From Trinickia sp. Y13 (lineage in GTDB: Bacteria > Pseudomonadota > Gammaproteobacteria > Burkholderiales > Burkholderiaceae), in the NCBI RefSeq assembly GCF_029522115.1, contig NZ_JAKWFK010000011.1:62001-126000 (forward strand): a DNA stretch of 64,000 nucleotides. Direction: 5' to 3'. Below the pieces are notes generated by a model. That model made no database searches and had not been told where the DNA came from. It was given only the letters and a program-made list of their open reading frames with translations. Positions 15,459 through 24,003 of the stretch are shown piece after piece. The position numbers and the translations under genes are program-made. The number at the start of each line of letters is the position of its first letter. The first letter of the stretch is position 1.

Positions 15459-16172
15459 ATGACCTACGGGACTTTTCCGGACTGGCTACGCTACCTTTCG
15501 CTCGCGTGGATCGCACTCGGCGGACTTTGCGCGCTGGTGATCGCAGCCGACGAGATCCGACAACCGCAAAAGATGTGGATCATGAACGTGGTGTGGCCGG
15601 TGACCGCGCTATTCGGCACGTTCGTCTGGCTGGGCGCCTACTATGCTTGGGGGCGCAATTCACCGGTCGGGGGACACGAAAACACGAAGCCGCCGTTTGC
15701 AGCAATGGTTCTGAAGGGAACTAGCCATTGCGGCGCCGGTTGTGCGCTCGGCGACCTCATCGCCGAGTGGGGCGCTTTCATCTTTCCCGTTGTGGCCGTG
15801 TGGTTCGGTTGGCACACCGTGTTCGCGGAAAAAACCTTTGCCGTCTGGATACCGGACTTCCTCTTGGCGTTTCTGCTCGGCATCGTATTCCAGTACTTCA
15901 CGATCAAGCCGATGCGCGACCTATCGCCCTGGCAAGGCGTGATAGCGGCGCTGAAGGCCGATATCGCTTCGATAACGGCCTGGCAGATCGGCATGTATGG
16001 CCTCATGGCCATCATCCAGTTCTTATGGTTCAAGCCTGCCTACGGCGGCGTTGCCGAAGTCGCGAGCCCCGAGTTCTGGTTCGCGATGCAACTCGCCATG
16101 TTGGCGGGATTCGCGACCAGCTATCCCGCCAATTGGTGGCTAATACGGAAGGGCCTGAAGGAAAAGATGTGA
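15459..16172 (+). CDS. DUF4396 membrane protein
   Basis: 237 aa with about six hydrophobic segments. Between helices two and three sits a conserved motif, GTSHCGAGCALGDLIAEW (about residues 86-103), with two cysteines and a histidine, typical of DUF4396. The family has no proven function; the His/Cys pattern inside the membrane region suggests metal or thiol chemistry. The start chosen gives MTYGTFPDWLRYLS, the family-like beginning, though the ribosome-binding site is weak. A tandem palindrome lies upstream. The next gene (trehalose-phosphate synthase) is convergent. Confidence 0.72.
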   Translation: MTYGTFPDWLRYLSLAWIALGGLCALVIAADEIRQPQKMWIMNVVWPVTALFGTFVWLGAYYAWGRNSPVGGHENTKPPFAAMVLKGTSHCGAGCALGDLIAEWGAFIFPVVAVWFGWHTVFAEKTFAVWIPDFLLAFLLGIVFQYFTIKPMRDLSPWQGVIAALKADIASITAWQIGMYGLMAIIQFLWFKPAYGGVAEVASPEFWFAMQLAMLAGFATSYPANWWLIRKGLKEKM

Positions 16173-16223
16173 GCTTCCCGAGATTGCGCCTTCGTACGGC
16201 GCGCTGACAAGCTCGCCCCAAAC

Positions 16224-17633
16224 TCAAGCCGCGCAGCCTGCATCCTCATGCCCCCCGGTCCCTTCCAGCGCGGCCAAGAAGCTCGAGCTCCACCAATGAA
16301 CATCGAACTGGCGGATTCGACTCATGAGCGCGGCGTGGCGGTTGATACGCTCATCCGGCGACATTGTCAGTGCTCGCTGAATGGCGTGCGCCGTTCCTTG
16401 CGTGTCGTAAGGGTTGACCAGCAGCGCTTCCTTCAAGTGCTCCGCGGCGCCGGCGAACCGCGACAACACCAGCATGCCCGGGTCGGCAGGATCCTGGGCG
16501 GCGATAAACTCCTTGGCGACCAGGTTCATCCCGTCGCGCAGCGGCGTCACGAGCGCAACGCGGCTTGCACGATACAAGCCGGGCAAACGCTTTCGAGCGA
16601 CATTGCGATGGATGTAACGCACCGGCATCCAATCCAGTTCGCCGTAATCGCCATTGATCTCGCCGCACAAACTATCCATCTGACGACGCAGGTCGTCATA
16701 GGCGCCGACGTCTTCGCGGCTTGGCGAGGCAATCTGGATCAACGTCGCGCTGCCGCGATTCTCGGGGTAGGTGGCAAGAAGTTCGCGGAATGCGTGGACG
16801 CGTTGTGGCAGCCCTTTCGAATAATCGAGCCGGTCGACGCCGAGCAATAGGCGGCGCCGCGAGTACTCTTCGCGCATCCGGCGAAACATGTCCACCCCGT
16901 CCCGCCCATTGGCGAGCTTGTTGAACTCATCGACGTCGATACCGATCGGGAAGGCGCCCACGCGCACGGTCCGATTGAACGCCCGAAGGCTACCGTCCGA
17001 CAAGGACTCGGCGCCGGCCTCGGATTCGACGTAGCGCGCAAAATGCGTCACATCGACTTCACTCTGGAAGCCAACGAGGTCATACGCAAACAGGGAACGC
17101 ATCAACCATTCGTGTTCCGGAATTGCCGCCATGATCAAGGGCGGCGGCATCGGAACATGCAGGAAAAAGCCGATGCGGTTGGCACATCCCATTGCACGCA
17201 ATTCTGCCGCGAGGGGAATCAGATGATAGTCGTGAATCCAAATGACATCATCAGGCCGCAATAAAGGCAACAGCTTATGGGCGAATAGCCGATTGACGCG
17301 CCGGTATCCAGCGGCAAACCGCACGTCGAAGTTAGCGAGATCGAGCCGGTAATGAAACACCGGCCACAATACCCCATTGGCATATCCGAGGTAGTACGCG
17401 TCATAGTCCTGCTGGCTCAGATCCAAGGTAGCGAGGTGAACGTTGCCGACTGCCTGCAATTTAACGTCACCGTGATCGGCGCCGCCAGGCGTCTCTCCAC
17501 GGATTTTCCCGCTCCAACCGAACCAGAGACCGCCCGTCTGTTGCAGACTTTCTTTGACTGCGACCGCAAGCCCTCCTGCCGCAGCTTTGCTCGGGTCGGC
17601 AACACGATTCGAAACAACAACCAAACGACTCAC
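16224..17633 (-). CDS. otsA: Alpha,alpha-trehalose-phosphate synthase (UDP-forming)
   Basis: 469 aa, the usual OtsA length. Glycosyltransferase family 20 motifs are present: N-terminal VVVSNRV and AGGLAVAV (substrate loop), HDYHL at 134-138, RLDYSKG at 268-274, and the C-terminal [12 protein letters not shown] nucleotide-sugar site. It makes trehalose-6-phosphate from UDP-glucose and glucose-6-phosphate for osmotic and desiccation protection. The phosphatase gene otsB is not adjacent, so it must lie elsewhere. It is transcribed alone, convergent with the DUF4396 gene. Confidence 0.93.
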   Translation of the reverse strand: MSRLVVVSNRVADPSKAAAGGLAVAVKESLQQTGGLWFGWSGKIRGETPGGADHGDVKLQAVGNVHLATLDLSQQDYDAYYLGYANGVLWPVFHYRLDLANFDVRFAAGYRRVNRLFAHKLLPLLRPDDVIWIHDYHLIPLAAELRAMGCANRIGFFLHVPMPPPLIMAAIPEHEWLMRSLFAYDLVGFQSEVDVTHFARYVESEAGAESLSDGSLRAFNRTVRVGAFPIGIDVDEFNKLANGRDGVDMFRRMREEYSRRRLLLGVDRLDYSKGLPQRVHAFRELLATYPENRGSATLIQIASPSREDVGAYDDLRRQMDSLCGEINGDYGELDWMPVRYIHRNVARKRLPGLYRASRVALVTPLRDGMNLVAKEFIAAQDPADPGMLVLSRFAGAAEHLKEALLVNPYDTQGTAHAIQRALTMSPDERINRHAALMSRIRQFDVHWWSSSFLAALEGTGGHEDAGCAA

Positions 17634-17938
17634 TGGATCCCCATATTAATTCACACTGAGTAAACAGATCGACATAGCTCGTGGGGCGAATGCCATACCA
17701 ACTCCCATTTTCTAGGATGGAATGTATTCAATCGTAACATACGCGTTCCACCCCACTGTCGATTGGTTGGGCTGTGCGCTGCGGTAGAGTGCGGCGAGGC
17801 GCTCGGCAGCCCGCCATCAGGAAGCCTTAATGTTGGCGGTGCATCATGAGCGTGCCCCGCGTGCTCGCAACTGCCATTAGACCGGGCAGGCGCGTTGGGT
17901 TGCCATCACCGATCCACCTACACTCAAGAGGTCCACGC
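17634..17938. other. 305-base intergenic region upstream of otsA
   Basis: It should contain the promoter of otsA (minus strand) and of the small gene that follows on the plus strand. The stretch 17690-17750 is AT-rich for this genome and holds an imperfect inverted repeat beginning TGGAATGTAT and ending ATACGCGTTCCA (17717-17749). No gene recognised. Confidence 0.35.
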
Positions 17939-18151
17939 ATGACCCTCTCACCCATCAACGCCAATGCAATGAGCTTGGCGGCACAATCCACGCACTCTGC
18001 TTCCGGGGGAAACGAAGCACGCGAAGTCGGTCCCGATCACGACGGCGACAGCGACGATGGCGGCAGCCAAGCCATCGCCGCCGCAGCGTCGCGGCCGGTT
18101 GTGAATGCCAACGGCCAGATGGTCGGCGGTACGGTCAATGTCACTGCGTAG
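17939..18151 (+). CDS. Small acidic hypothetical protein
   Basis: 70 aa from the ATG at 17939, preceded by AAGAGG at good spacing. An in-frame ATG at 17846 would add 31 residues with no coding character. The middle is strongly acidic (GPDHDGDSDDGG) and the C-terminus is a short beta-like tail (NGQMVGGTVNVTA). No signal peptide, membrane segment or known domain. Small proteins with an acidic Asp/Gly run and a VN-x-(S/T)A-like C-terminus recur as hypotheticals in Burkholderiaceae to my recollection. The function is unknown. Confidence 0.55.
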   Translation: MTLSPINANAMSLAAQSTHSASGGNEAREVGPDHDGDSDDGGSQAIAAAASRPVVNANGQMVGGTVNVTA

Positions 18152-18329
18152 GCGCGATATAGTGACGAACTACGACGCTTAACGGCGATGCCGGTTTCCT
18201 TCGGGAGATCGGCTTCGCGGTTGGCGAGCGCGCCGGCTTGGCGATTGCGCAAGCGACGCTAGGCGCGCGGGATTAGCGTGCGCCGCGAGCGATACCAGCC
18301 GACGGACGATGTGCTAGGGGCGGCGCACA

Positions 18330-18674
18330 TCACGAAGCGCCAGCCACCCCATACTGCGACGACAAGTACCGCCGAATGTCATCGGGTGCGTTGATGAAGC
18401 GCTTCCCCGCGTGCTCTTTCACCGTGACGCCGGGGCCTTTCACCACTTGCGCGTCGCCGAGCACGAGCACCGGAGTTGACTGGTTCTCTTCGCCGATTAC
18501 TTCGACGATCGCCTTTCGCGGCCGCGGCGCATCGATGTACTCGACCTCTATCGCGCTGCGAAGCTGAGGAAAAAAGCTCAGCATACCTTCGATCGCCACC
18601 GCATCGCTGCAGTACAACGGCCCCTCGGATCCGCTAAAGAAGCCTGGGCGAAGCATGAACAACTTGTCTTTCAT
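18330..18674 (-). CDS. DUF3088 protein at the end of the sulfur cassette
   Basis: 114 aa from the ATG at 18674; a longer frame to 18734 adds only a low-complexity stretch. It matches the DUF3088 pattern: LFMLRPGFF, EGMLSFFPQLR, YIDAPRPR, IGEENQSTPVLVL. The family looks like a thioredoxin-type fold, and relatives carry a Cys pair near residue 24. Here only one cysteine is visible (PLYCSDAV), so a dithiol reaction seems unlikely. It starts 75 bases after the MBL-fold gene and probably belongs to the same transcript. A role in handling thiols or persulfides is inferred from position only. Confidence 0.7.
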   Translation of the reverse strand: MKDKLFMLRPGFFSGSEGPLYCSDAVAIEGMLSFFPQLRSAIEVEYIDAPRPRKAIVEVIGEENQSTPVLVLGDAQVVKGPGVTVKEHAGKRFINAPDDIRRYLSSQYGVAGAS

Positions 18675-18749
18675 GGCACGTCTCGCTATTGGTTGGGGAG
18701 TGGGTTCCCGGCTGGGCAGCGAACTCCGCTTCATTGGATCCGCACCCGC

Positions 18750-19634
18750 TCAAATTGCGTCGAGTGGAATCTTCAGATAGCGCACGCCGTTGCCTTCGGG
18801 ATCAGGCAGATGCCCGGCACGCATGTTGACCTGCACCGCGGGCAGCATCAGCACCGGCATGTCGAGCGTCGCGTCGCGCGCGGCCCGCATCGCGACGAAC
18901 TCGTCCTCGGTGACGCCGTCATGCACATGCACGTTCGCGCGCCGCTGGTCTACAACCGTGCATGCGTATTGGACACCGCGCCCCCCGGGTTGATAGTCGT
19001 GGCACGTATAAAGACGCGTATCGGGCGGCAGATCCAGCAAGCGCGAAATGGAACGGTACAGCTCACGGGCGTCGCCGCCTGGAAAGTCGCAGCGCGCTGT
19101 GCCGTAATCGGGCATGAACAAAGTATCCCCCACGAACGCCGCCCGCTCGATGCCGTCGTCGATGAAATAAGTCATACAGGCCGGCGTATGACCTGGCGTG
19201 TGGATGGCGCGAATCGACAACGCGCCAAGCGGCAGCACATCGCCATCGTCGAGCAAACGATCGAACGGACTCGCGTCGGATGTGGTACTCAGTGTTTTGT
19301 TGAACAATCGCCCGAACGCATGCTGCACGCACCGCACTTGCGCGCCAATTGCAATCGCGCCACCGACGCGACGCCTCAGATAGGGCGCCGCAGAGAGGTG
19401 ATCCGCATGGACGTGCGTCTCCAGCAGCCAGCGGACCCTAGCGCCGAGTTCCGATACGCGTGCGATGAGTCGGTCGGCGCTTGTCGTGCGGGTACGCCCA
19501 GATCGCGGATCGTAGTCGAGTACGCTGTCGATCAGCGCACAGTCGCGACTCGATGTATCGAACAGCAGGTAACTCACCGTGCTCGTAGCTGGGTCGAAGA
19601 AGCCTTCGACCGACATGACCGGCATGTGGCTCAT
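18750..19634 (-). CDS. MBL-fold metallo-hydrolase, ETHE1/Blh-like persulfide dioxygenase candidate
   Basis: 294 aa from the ATG at 19634. Metal-site motifs are present: THVHADH (His74, His76, Asp78, His79), the HTPGH third ligand (His149), GDTLF with Asp170, and HDY with His212. ETHE1-type enzymes use one iron held by two His and one Asp to oxidise glutathione persulfide to sulfite. The GTARCDFPGG segment (about 178-187) is the hallmark of the ETHE1/Blh group (GRTDFQ-like). The C-terminal part (about 245-290, with DMPVLMLPAVQVNMRAG) is typical of Blh-type MBL proteins. It starts 25 bases after the desulfurase-DUF442 fusion, the domain partner it is normally joined to. Glyoxalase II activity is the main alternative. 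Confidence 0.82.
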   Translation of the reverse strand: MSHMPVMSVEGFFDPATSTVSYLLFDTSSRDCALIDSVLDYDPRSGRTRTTSADRLIARVSELGARVRWLLETHVHADHLSAAPYLRRRVGGAIAIGAQVRCVQHAFGRLFNKTLSTTSDASPFDRLLDDGDVLPLGALSIRAIHTPGHTPACMTYFIDDGIERAAFVGDTLFMPDYGTARCDFPGGDARELYRSISRLLDLPPDTRLYTCHDYQPGGRGVQYACTVVDQRRANVHVHDGVTEDEFVAMRAARDATLDMPVLMLPAVQVNMRAGHLPDPEGNGVRYLKIPLDAI

Positions 19635-19659
19635 GGCACTGTCCTCGATTCGGTGTCGG

Positions 19660-21204
19660 CTATTTTTGCCGTGTTGCCGACATGCTCCACAGGAGCTCCG
19701 CTCGCTTTCCCGTACGGCAATACGCCAACACCGGCTTGGGCAACGTCTCGATATACGCGGCAAACGCCGTGAGATCCGATTCGCTGATCTTGCCGGCGAC
19801 CACCGGCAGATAGCGAGCCTCGATATCGAGGCGTCCGGCAGCCTCGGCGATCGCGGAAAACGTAGGCTGCCCAGGCTCCTCACCATCCGGCCGGTTACAA
19901 ATGACCGTCCTGAAGCCCTCGGTACGCACGACTTCGAGGTCGTCGCCCGACAACTGAGGCGCGATGGCAAACTCAGGCGATATCTTCGTGAAGCGCGTCT
20001 CCCCAGTGCGTCCGGATGGTTCGCGCAACATCTGCCGGCCAGCAATCGTCTCGTTCTGGCGGCATGCGCGAACGACTCGCTGAAAACACGCAATGGCAAA
20101 ATCCACGTCGTCTTGCGTGGTGTACCGGCCGAGGCTGAAACGTACCGTGCGACTCGCCGCATCGGCGTCGAGACCCAGCGCAGTCAGCACGTGAGAAGGG
20201 GTTCCGGCCGCAGAGTTGCACGCCGACGTGGACGACACCGCGAGTTCGTCCCCGAGCAGCGACGGAGAAAACCCCGTCAAGCGGACCGTCAGGCTCAACG
20301 TGTGAGGAATGCGGCGTGCTGCGCGCGCATTCTGCGTAACGCCGTCGAGCGCCAGCACCGCATCCAACAGCCTCGCACTCAGTCCGCCAATACGTGCACT
20401 ATCGCCTGCCATGTTGGCCGAAGCCAACTCGCATGCCGTGCCCATGCCGACGATCTGATGCGTTGCCAGGGTCCCCGACCGGAGCCCCGACTCATGACCG
20501 CCCCCATGCATCTGTGGCGCGATTCGCTCGGCCGCCTCGCGACTGACATACAACGCGCCAATGCCTTTCGGTCCATACACCTTGTGAGCGGACATGGACA
20601 ACAAGTCGATGCCGAGCGCTTTGACGTCGATCGGCGTCTTGCCGAGCGCCTGTGCGGCGTCGACGTGCAGAAGTGCGCCCGCCGCATGGACGACCGGTGC
20701 GATGGCTGCAACATCGGTCAGCGTGCCCACTTCGTTGTTGACGAGCATCAGCGACACGAGTCCCGTTTGCGAGCCTACCGCGGCAGCGACCGCGTCCGCC
20801 GTGATTTCCCCGTCGGCCGTCGGTCGGATGAACGTGACCGACATCCCGCGTTTTTCAAGGCTGGCCATCGTATCGAGAATCGCCTTGTGCTCGATCTGGC
20901 TCGTGACCAGGTGCCGCTTCGACGTGGCCATTTCGGCATAGCCCTTCAGCGCGAGATTGTTCGACTCCGTCGCGCCGGATGTCCAAACGATCTCTTGGGC
21001 ATCCGCGCCGATCAGCTGAGCCACCTGCTGTCGCGCGTGCTCCACCTTATCGCGAGCGGCCGTCCCCGCGGCATGTGAACTCGAAGCGGGATTGCCGAAC
21101 ACGCCGTCGATACCCAAACACTCGGACATCGATTCGATCACCTGCGGATCGGCAGGGGTAGTTGCTGCATAGTCGAAGTATCGAAGATTGCCACTCATAC
21201 TCAT
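19660..21204 (-). CDS. Cysteine desulfurase fused to a DUF442 (Blh-type sulfurtransferase/phosphatase-like) domain
   Basis: 514 aa in one uninterrupted frame. Residues 1-385 are a class V PLP aminotransferase of the NifS/IscS type: DYAATTP start, TSGATESNN (75-83), PLP lysine Lys208 in SAHKVYGPKG, RSGT, and the catalytic-loop cysteine Cys329 in SSTSACNS. After a short linker, residues about 403-508 are DUF442, with NRPDGEEPGQP and the C-x4-R loop CRTGKR (Cys496, Arg501). NifS-type enzymes take sulfur from cysteine as a protein persulfide. DUF442 is normally the N-terminal half of Blh proteins, next to a persulfide dioxygenase. Here it sits on the desulfurase, with the dioxygenase as the next gene. 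I infer direct hand-over of sulfane sulfur between the domains. Confidence 0.9.
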   Translation of the reverse strand: MSMSGNLRYFDYAATTPADPQVIESMSECLGIDGVFGNPASSSHAAGTAARDKVEHARQQVAQLIGADAQEIVWTSGATESNNLALKGYAEMATSKRHLVTSQIEHKAILDTMASLEKRGMSVTFIRPTADGEITADAVAAAVGSQTGLVSLMLVNNEVGTLTDVAAIAPVVHAAGALLHVDAAQALGKTPIDVKALGIDLLSMSAHKVYGPKGIGALYVSREAAERIAPQMHGGGHESGLRSGTLATHQIVGMGTACELASANMAGDSARIGGLSARLLDAVLALDGVTQNARAARRIPHTLSLTVRLTGFSPSLLGDELAVSSTSACNSAAGTPSHVLTALGLDADAASRTVRFSLGRYTTQDDVDFAIACFQRVVRACRQNETIAGRQMLREPSGRTGETRFTKISPEFAIAPQLSGDDLEVVRTEGFRTVICNRPDGEEPGQPTFSAIAEAAGRLDIEARYLPVVAGKISESDLTAFAAYIETLPKPVLAYCRTGKRAELLWSMSATRQK

Positions 21205-21219
21205 GATGATCCAATTCCC

Positions 21220-22395
21220 TTAGTTCGTCGCAGCCGCACGCAAACGCGCAAATCCCGCTTCCAGGTCGGCGATCAGATCGTCGGCATGCTCGAGGCCGGC
21301 ATGAATTCTCAGCAACGGTCCCTCCCGCAACCATTGCGTCGCCGTTCGGTAGCTTTGCGGATTGGAACGCAGAATGAGGCTTTCGTAGCCTCCCCAGCTG
21401 TACCCCATCCCGAAGCACTTCATGCCGTCGAGCATCGCTCGCAACGCTTCATCCGATTGCGGGCGTAGGACGACGCCAAACAGGCCACATGCGCCCGTGA
21501 AGTCGCGTCGCCATAAATCATGGCCGGGTGCGCCCGGAAGCGCCGGATAGAGAACTTCGGCGACTTCAGGCTGCTCTGCCAGCCACCCGGTCAGGGTATG
21601 AGCCGTGCGTTGATGACGCTCCAGCCGCGCAGACAACGTGCGCAAGCCACGTAACGCGAGGTAAGCATCGTCCGCGCTGACCGTCAGACCGAAGCGCCGG
21701 TAAAATTCGTGAATCAGCGGATAAGTCGATTCCGTTGTGAGGATCGCACCCATCAGGACATCGGAGTGTCCCGCGATGTACTTCGTGGCCGCGTGAATGG
21801 ATACGTCGACGCCATGATCGAATGAACGAAAGAACAACGGCGTACCCCACGTGTTGTCCATCAGTACAAGCGCACCGTGTCGATGGGCCGCCCGGCTGAT
21901 CGCGGGGATATCCTGCACTTCGAAGGTCACCGACCCCGGTGATTCGACAAACACCGCGCGCGTGTTGGGCCGCATGAGTGCCGCTATATCGGCGCCAATC
22001 AGCGGATCGTAGTAAGTCGTCTCGATGCCCAGACGTGCCAGCGTCCTGGCGCAGAACGTGCGCGTTGGGGCGTACACCGAATCGGTCATCAGTAGATGAT
22101 CGCCCGGCCCCAGAACAGCCAGAAGCGAAGTGGCGATGGCACTCAGGCCGCTTGGAGTCAGCATCGCCCGATGCGCGCCCTCGAGACGCGCTAACGCACC
22201 CTCGAGCGCGCGCGTGGTCGGGCTGCCGCCGCGCCCGTATGCATTGGGTGTGTCGCTCGCGGAATTGAGCTTGTCGACGGTTGGAAAGAGCAGCGTCGAT
22301 TGCCGATACACGGGGGGATTTACCGGAGTGCCTGCCTGTTCATGGCCGCGCCCTTCGTGAGCCAATATCGTTTCATTCGATAGTGTCGCGTTCAA
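21220..22395 (-). CDS. Cystathionine beta-lyase-like PLP enzyme (MetC family C-S lyase)
   Basis: 391 aa from a TTG at 22395, which has AAGGAAAGGA about eight bases upstream. The frame continues upstream into the ATPase gene, but no nearer ATG exists and the TTG gives the normal family length. Cys/Met-metabolism PLP motifs are seen: VNPPVYRQSTLLF, YGRGGSPTTRALE, LTPSGLSAI, ESPGS, DNTWGTP and the PLP lysine Lys205 in HAATKYIAGHSDVLMG. MetC-type lyases cleave cystathionine and also cystine, the latter giving pyruvate, ammonia and cysteine persulfide. Its place between a cystine importer and a desulfurase favours cystine cleavage. Cystathionine remains possible. Confidence 0.82.
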   Translation of the reverse strand: MNATLSNETILAHEGRGHEQAGTPVNPPVYRQSTLLFPTVDKLNSASDTPNAYGRGGSPTTRALEGALARLEGAHRAMLTPSGLSAIATSLLAVLGPGDHLLMTDSVYAPTRTFCARTLARLGIETTYYDPLIGADIAALMRPNTRAVFVESPGSVTFEVQDIPAISRAAHRHGALVLMDNTWGTPLFFRSFDHGVDVSIHAATKYIAGHSDVLMGAILTTESTYPLIHEFYRRFGLTVSADDAYLALRGLRTLSARLERHQRTAHTLTGWLAEQPEVAEVLYPALPGAPGHDLWRRDFTGACGLFGVVLRPQSDEALRAMLDGMKCFGMGYSWGGYESLILRSNPQSYRTATQWLREGPLLRIHAGLEHADDLIADLEAGFARLRAAATN

Positions 22396-22486
22396 AGTGT
22401 GAATCCTTTCCTTTCGTTCAATCAATCGCGATGGACAGCGTCGGGCGCCCCACCGGTATGCAGGAACGCCGACCAGCGGGTCGTGG

Positions 22487-23212
22487 CTAATGCAGAATTT
22501 TGTCGAGGAAATCCCGCGCCCGCTCGGAGCGCGGCGTATGGAAGAACGCGTCGCTCTGCGCGTCCTCAACGATCATGCCGGCATCCATGAAGAGCACGCG
22601 GTTTGCAACCTTGCGAGCGAATCCCATCTCGTGTGTGACGCACACCATCGTCATGCCTTCGCGTGCGAGTTCGACCATCACATCCAGTACCTCGTTGATC
22701 ATTTCCGGGTCGAGCGCGGAGGTCGGCTCGTCAAACAGCATCGCGATCGGATTCATCGACAATGCGCGAGCGATCGCCACGCGCTGTTGCTGCCCACCCG
22801 ACAACTGGCCCGGAAACTTCCGAGCATGCGCTTTCAGCCCGACGCGATCGAGAAGACGCAGGCCAATCTCGTGAGCCTCGTCCTTCGAGCGTCGCAACAC
22901 CTTCATCTGAGCAAGCGTGAGATTCTCGATTACGCAGAGATGAGGAAACAACTCGAAATGCTGGAACACCATGCCTACGCGCGCGCGCAATTGCGCGAGC
23001 TTGACCGTCGGATCGTCGAGTCGAGTGCCGTCGACTGTGATGCTGCCGTGCTGGAAAGGCTCGAGGCCATTGATCGTCTTGATCAGCGTCGACTTGCCCG
23101 AGCCGGACGGGCCGCAGACGACTACCACTTCGCCTTTTGTGACCGACGCACAGCAATCGGTCAGGACTTGATGCTTGCCGTACCACTTCGATACGTTATC
23201 GAGAGTAATCAT
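22487..23212 (-). CDS. Amino-acid (cystine-type) ABC transporter ATP-binding protein
   Basis: 241 aa, the standard size of polar amino-acid importer ATPases (GlnQ/TcyC group). Walker A GPSGSGKST (34-42), Q-loop VFQHFELFPH, signature LSGGQQQRVAIARAL, Walker B MLFDEPTSALDP and the switch His in CVTHEMGFA are intact. It energises the permease encoded 63 bases upstream with the periplasmic binding protein. Family membership alone does not fix the substrate. Cystine is inferred from the desulfurase and lyase genes that follow. Confidence 0.88.
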   Translation of the reverse strand: MITLDNVSKWYGKHQVLTDCCASVTKGEVVVVCGPSGSGKSTLIKTINGLEPFQHGSITVDGTRLDDPTVKLAQLRARVGMVFQHFELFPHLCVIENLTLAQMKVLRRSKDEAHEIGLRLLDRVGLKAHARKFPGQLSGGQQQRVAIARALSMNPIAMLFDEPTSALDPEMINEVLDVMVELAREGMTMVCVTHEMGFARKVANRVLFMDAGMIVEDAQSDAFFHTPRSERARDFLDKILH

Positions 23213-23275
23213 GTTCGCAGTCTTGATCGGTAACAGAACGCTCTGACTTCAGCGGGTTCATCAGCCAACGCATAT

Positions 23276-23932
23276 TCAGTGCGACGGCATCGCGCAGCGC
23301 TTTTCGATGCGGACCTGGACGCTCGCCAGCAACGTGCTCAGTACCCAGTAAATTGCCGCGGCCGCCAAGTACAACGGCAACGGTTGAAACGTCGATGCGA
23401 TCGCCTCCTGTGCGGAGCGCAGCAGCTCGGTGACGGTGATGACGGAAACGAGAGAGGTGTCCTTGATCAGGCTGATCAGCGTGTTGCCAAGGCTCGGCAC
23501 CGCCAAACGCAGGGCCTGCGGGCAAACGACGTATCGCAGCGTCTGTCCATAGGTGAGGCCCAGACTATGCGAAGCCGCCCACTGCCCCCGCCCGATCCCG
23601 AGAATCGCGCCACGCATGCTTTCCGACAGGTAAGCGCCGGCATTGAGCGTCAGCGTGAGAATGCCTGCCGTCGTCGGGTCGAGCGAGAGGCCGATGTCGG
23701 GCAACCCGTAGTAGACGACGAATACCTGCACGAGAAGCGGTGTGCCGCGCATCAGGCTGACGTACGCTTGTGAGAGCGCGGACAAGATTCGACTGCTGCT
23801 GATCCGCATGATCGCAACCAGGAGCCCGACGATCAATCCGAGCACCATCGACGCGACCGCGAACTTCATGGTGAACACCGCTCCTTGCAGTAGAAGGGGC
23901 AAGGTATGTGCAACTAGCTCTAACGCTTGCAT
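23276..23932 (-). CDS. Amino-acid (cystine-type) ABC transporter permease
   Basis: 218 aa from the ATG at 23932 with GGAG upstream. The frame is open to 24043, but that extension is arginine-rich and overlaps the binding-protein gene. It has five hydrophobic segments of the HisM/TcyB type (GAVFTMKFAVASMVLGLIVGL, LMRGTPLLVQVF) and the cytoplasmic EAA-like loop (SHSLGLTYGQTLRYVVCPQALR). The single permease would act as a homodimer with two copies of the ATPase. It sits between the binding-protein and ATPase genes in the cassette. Confidence 0.87.
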   Translation of the reverse strand: MQALELVAHTLPLLLQGAVFTMKFAVASMVLGLIVGLLVAIMRISSSRILSALSQAYVSLMRGTPLLVQVFVVYYGLPDIGLSLDPTTAGILTLTLNAGAYLSESMRGAILGIGRGQWAASHSLGLTYGQTLRYVVCPQALRLAVPSLGNTLISLIKDTSLVSVITVTELLRSAQEAIASTFQPLPLYLAAAAIYWVLSTLLASVQVRIEKRCAMPSH

Positions 23933-24003
23933 AAGCTTGACTCCAGGCGGCAGCCGAGCGCGTCGGCGGCAAGGTGGGCGACGGCGCGCTCGATTGAGGA
24001 CGG

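Noticed and set aside
15446-15724. Alternative plus-strand frame beginning ATGGGATCGACTC at the DUF4396 start
   Set aside because: Its product is arginine-rich with no membrane pattern. The frame from 15459 gives a six-helix DUF4396 protein.
18237-18330. Possible CRISPR-like or tandem repeats in GC-rich gaps
   Set aside because: No repeated unit of 20 bases or more with regular spacing was found anywhere in the window.
19660-21204. Housekeeping IscS or NifS for iron-sulfur cluster assembly
   Set aside because: No iscU, iscA, hscBA, fdx or suf genes nearby. The fused DUF442 and neighbouring importer, lyase and dioxygenase point to sulfur breakdown instead.
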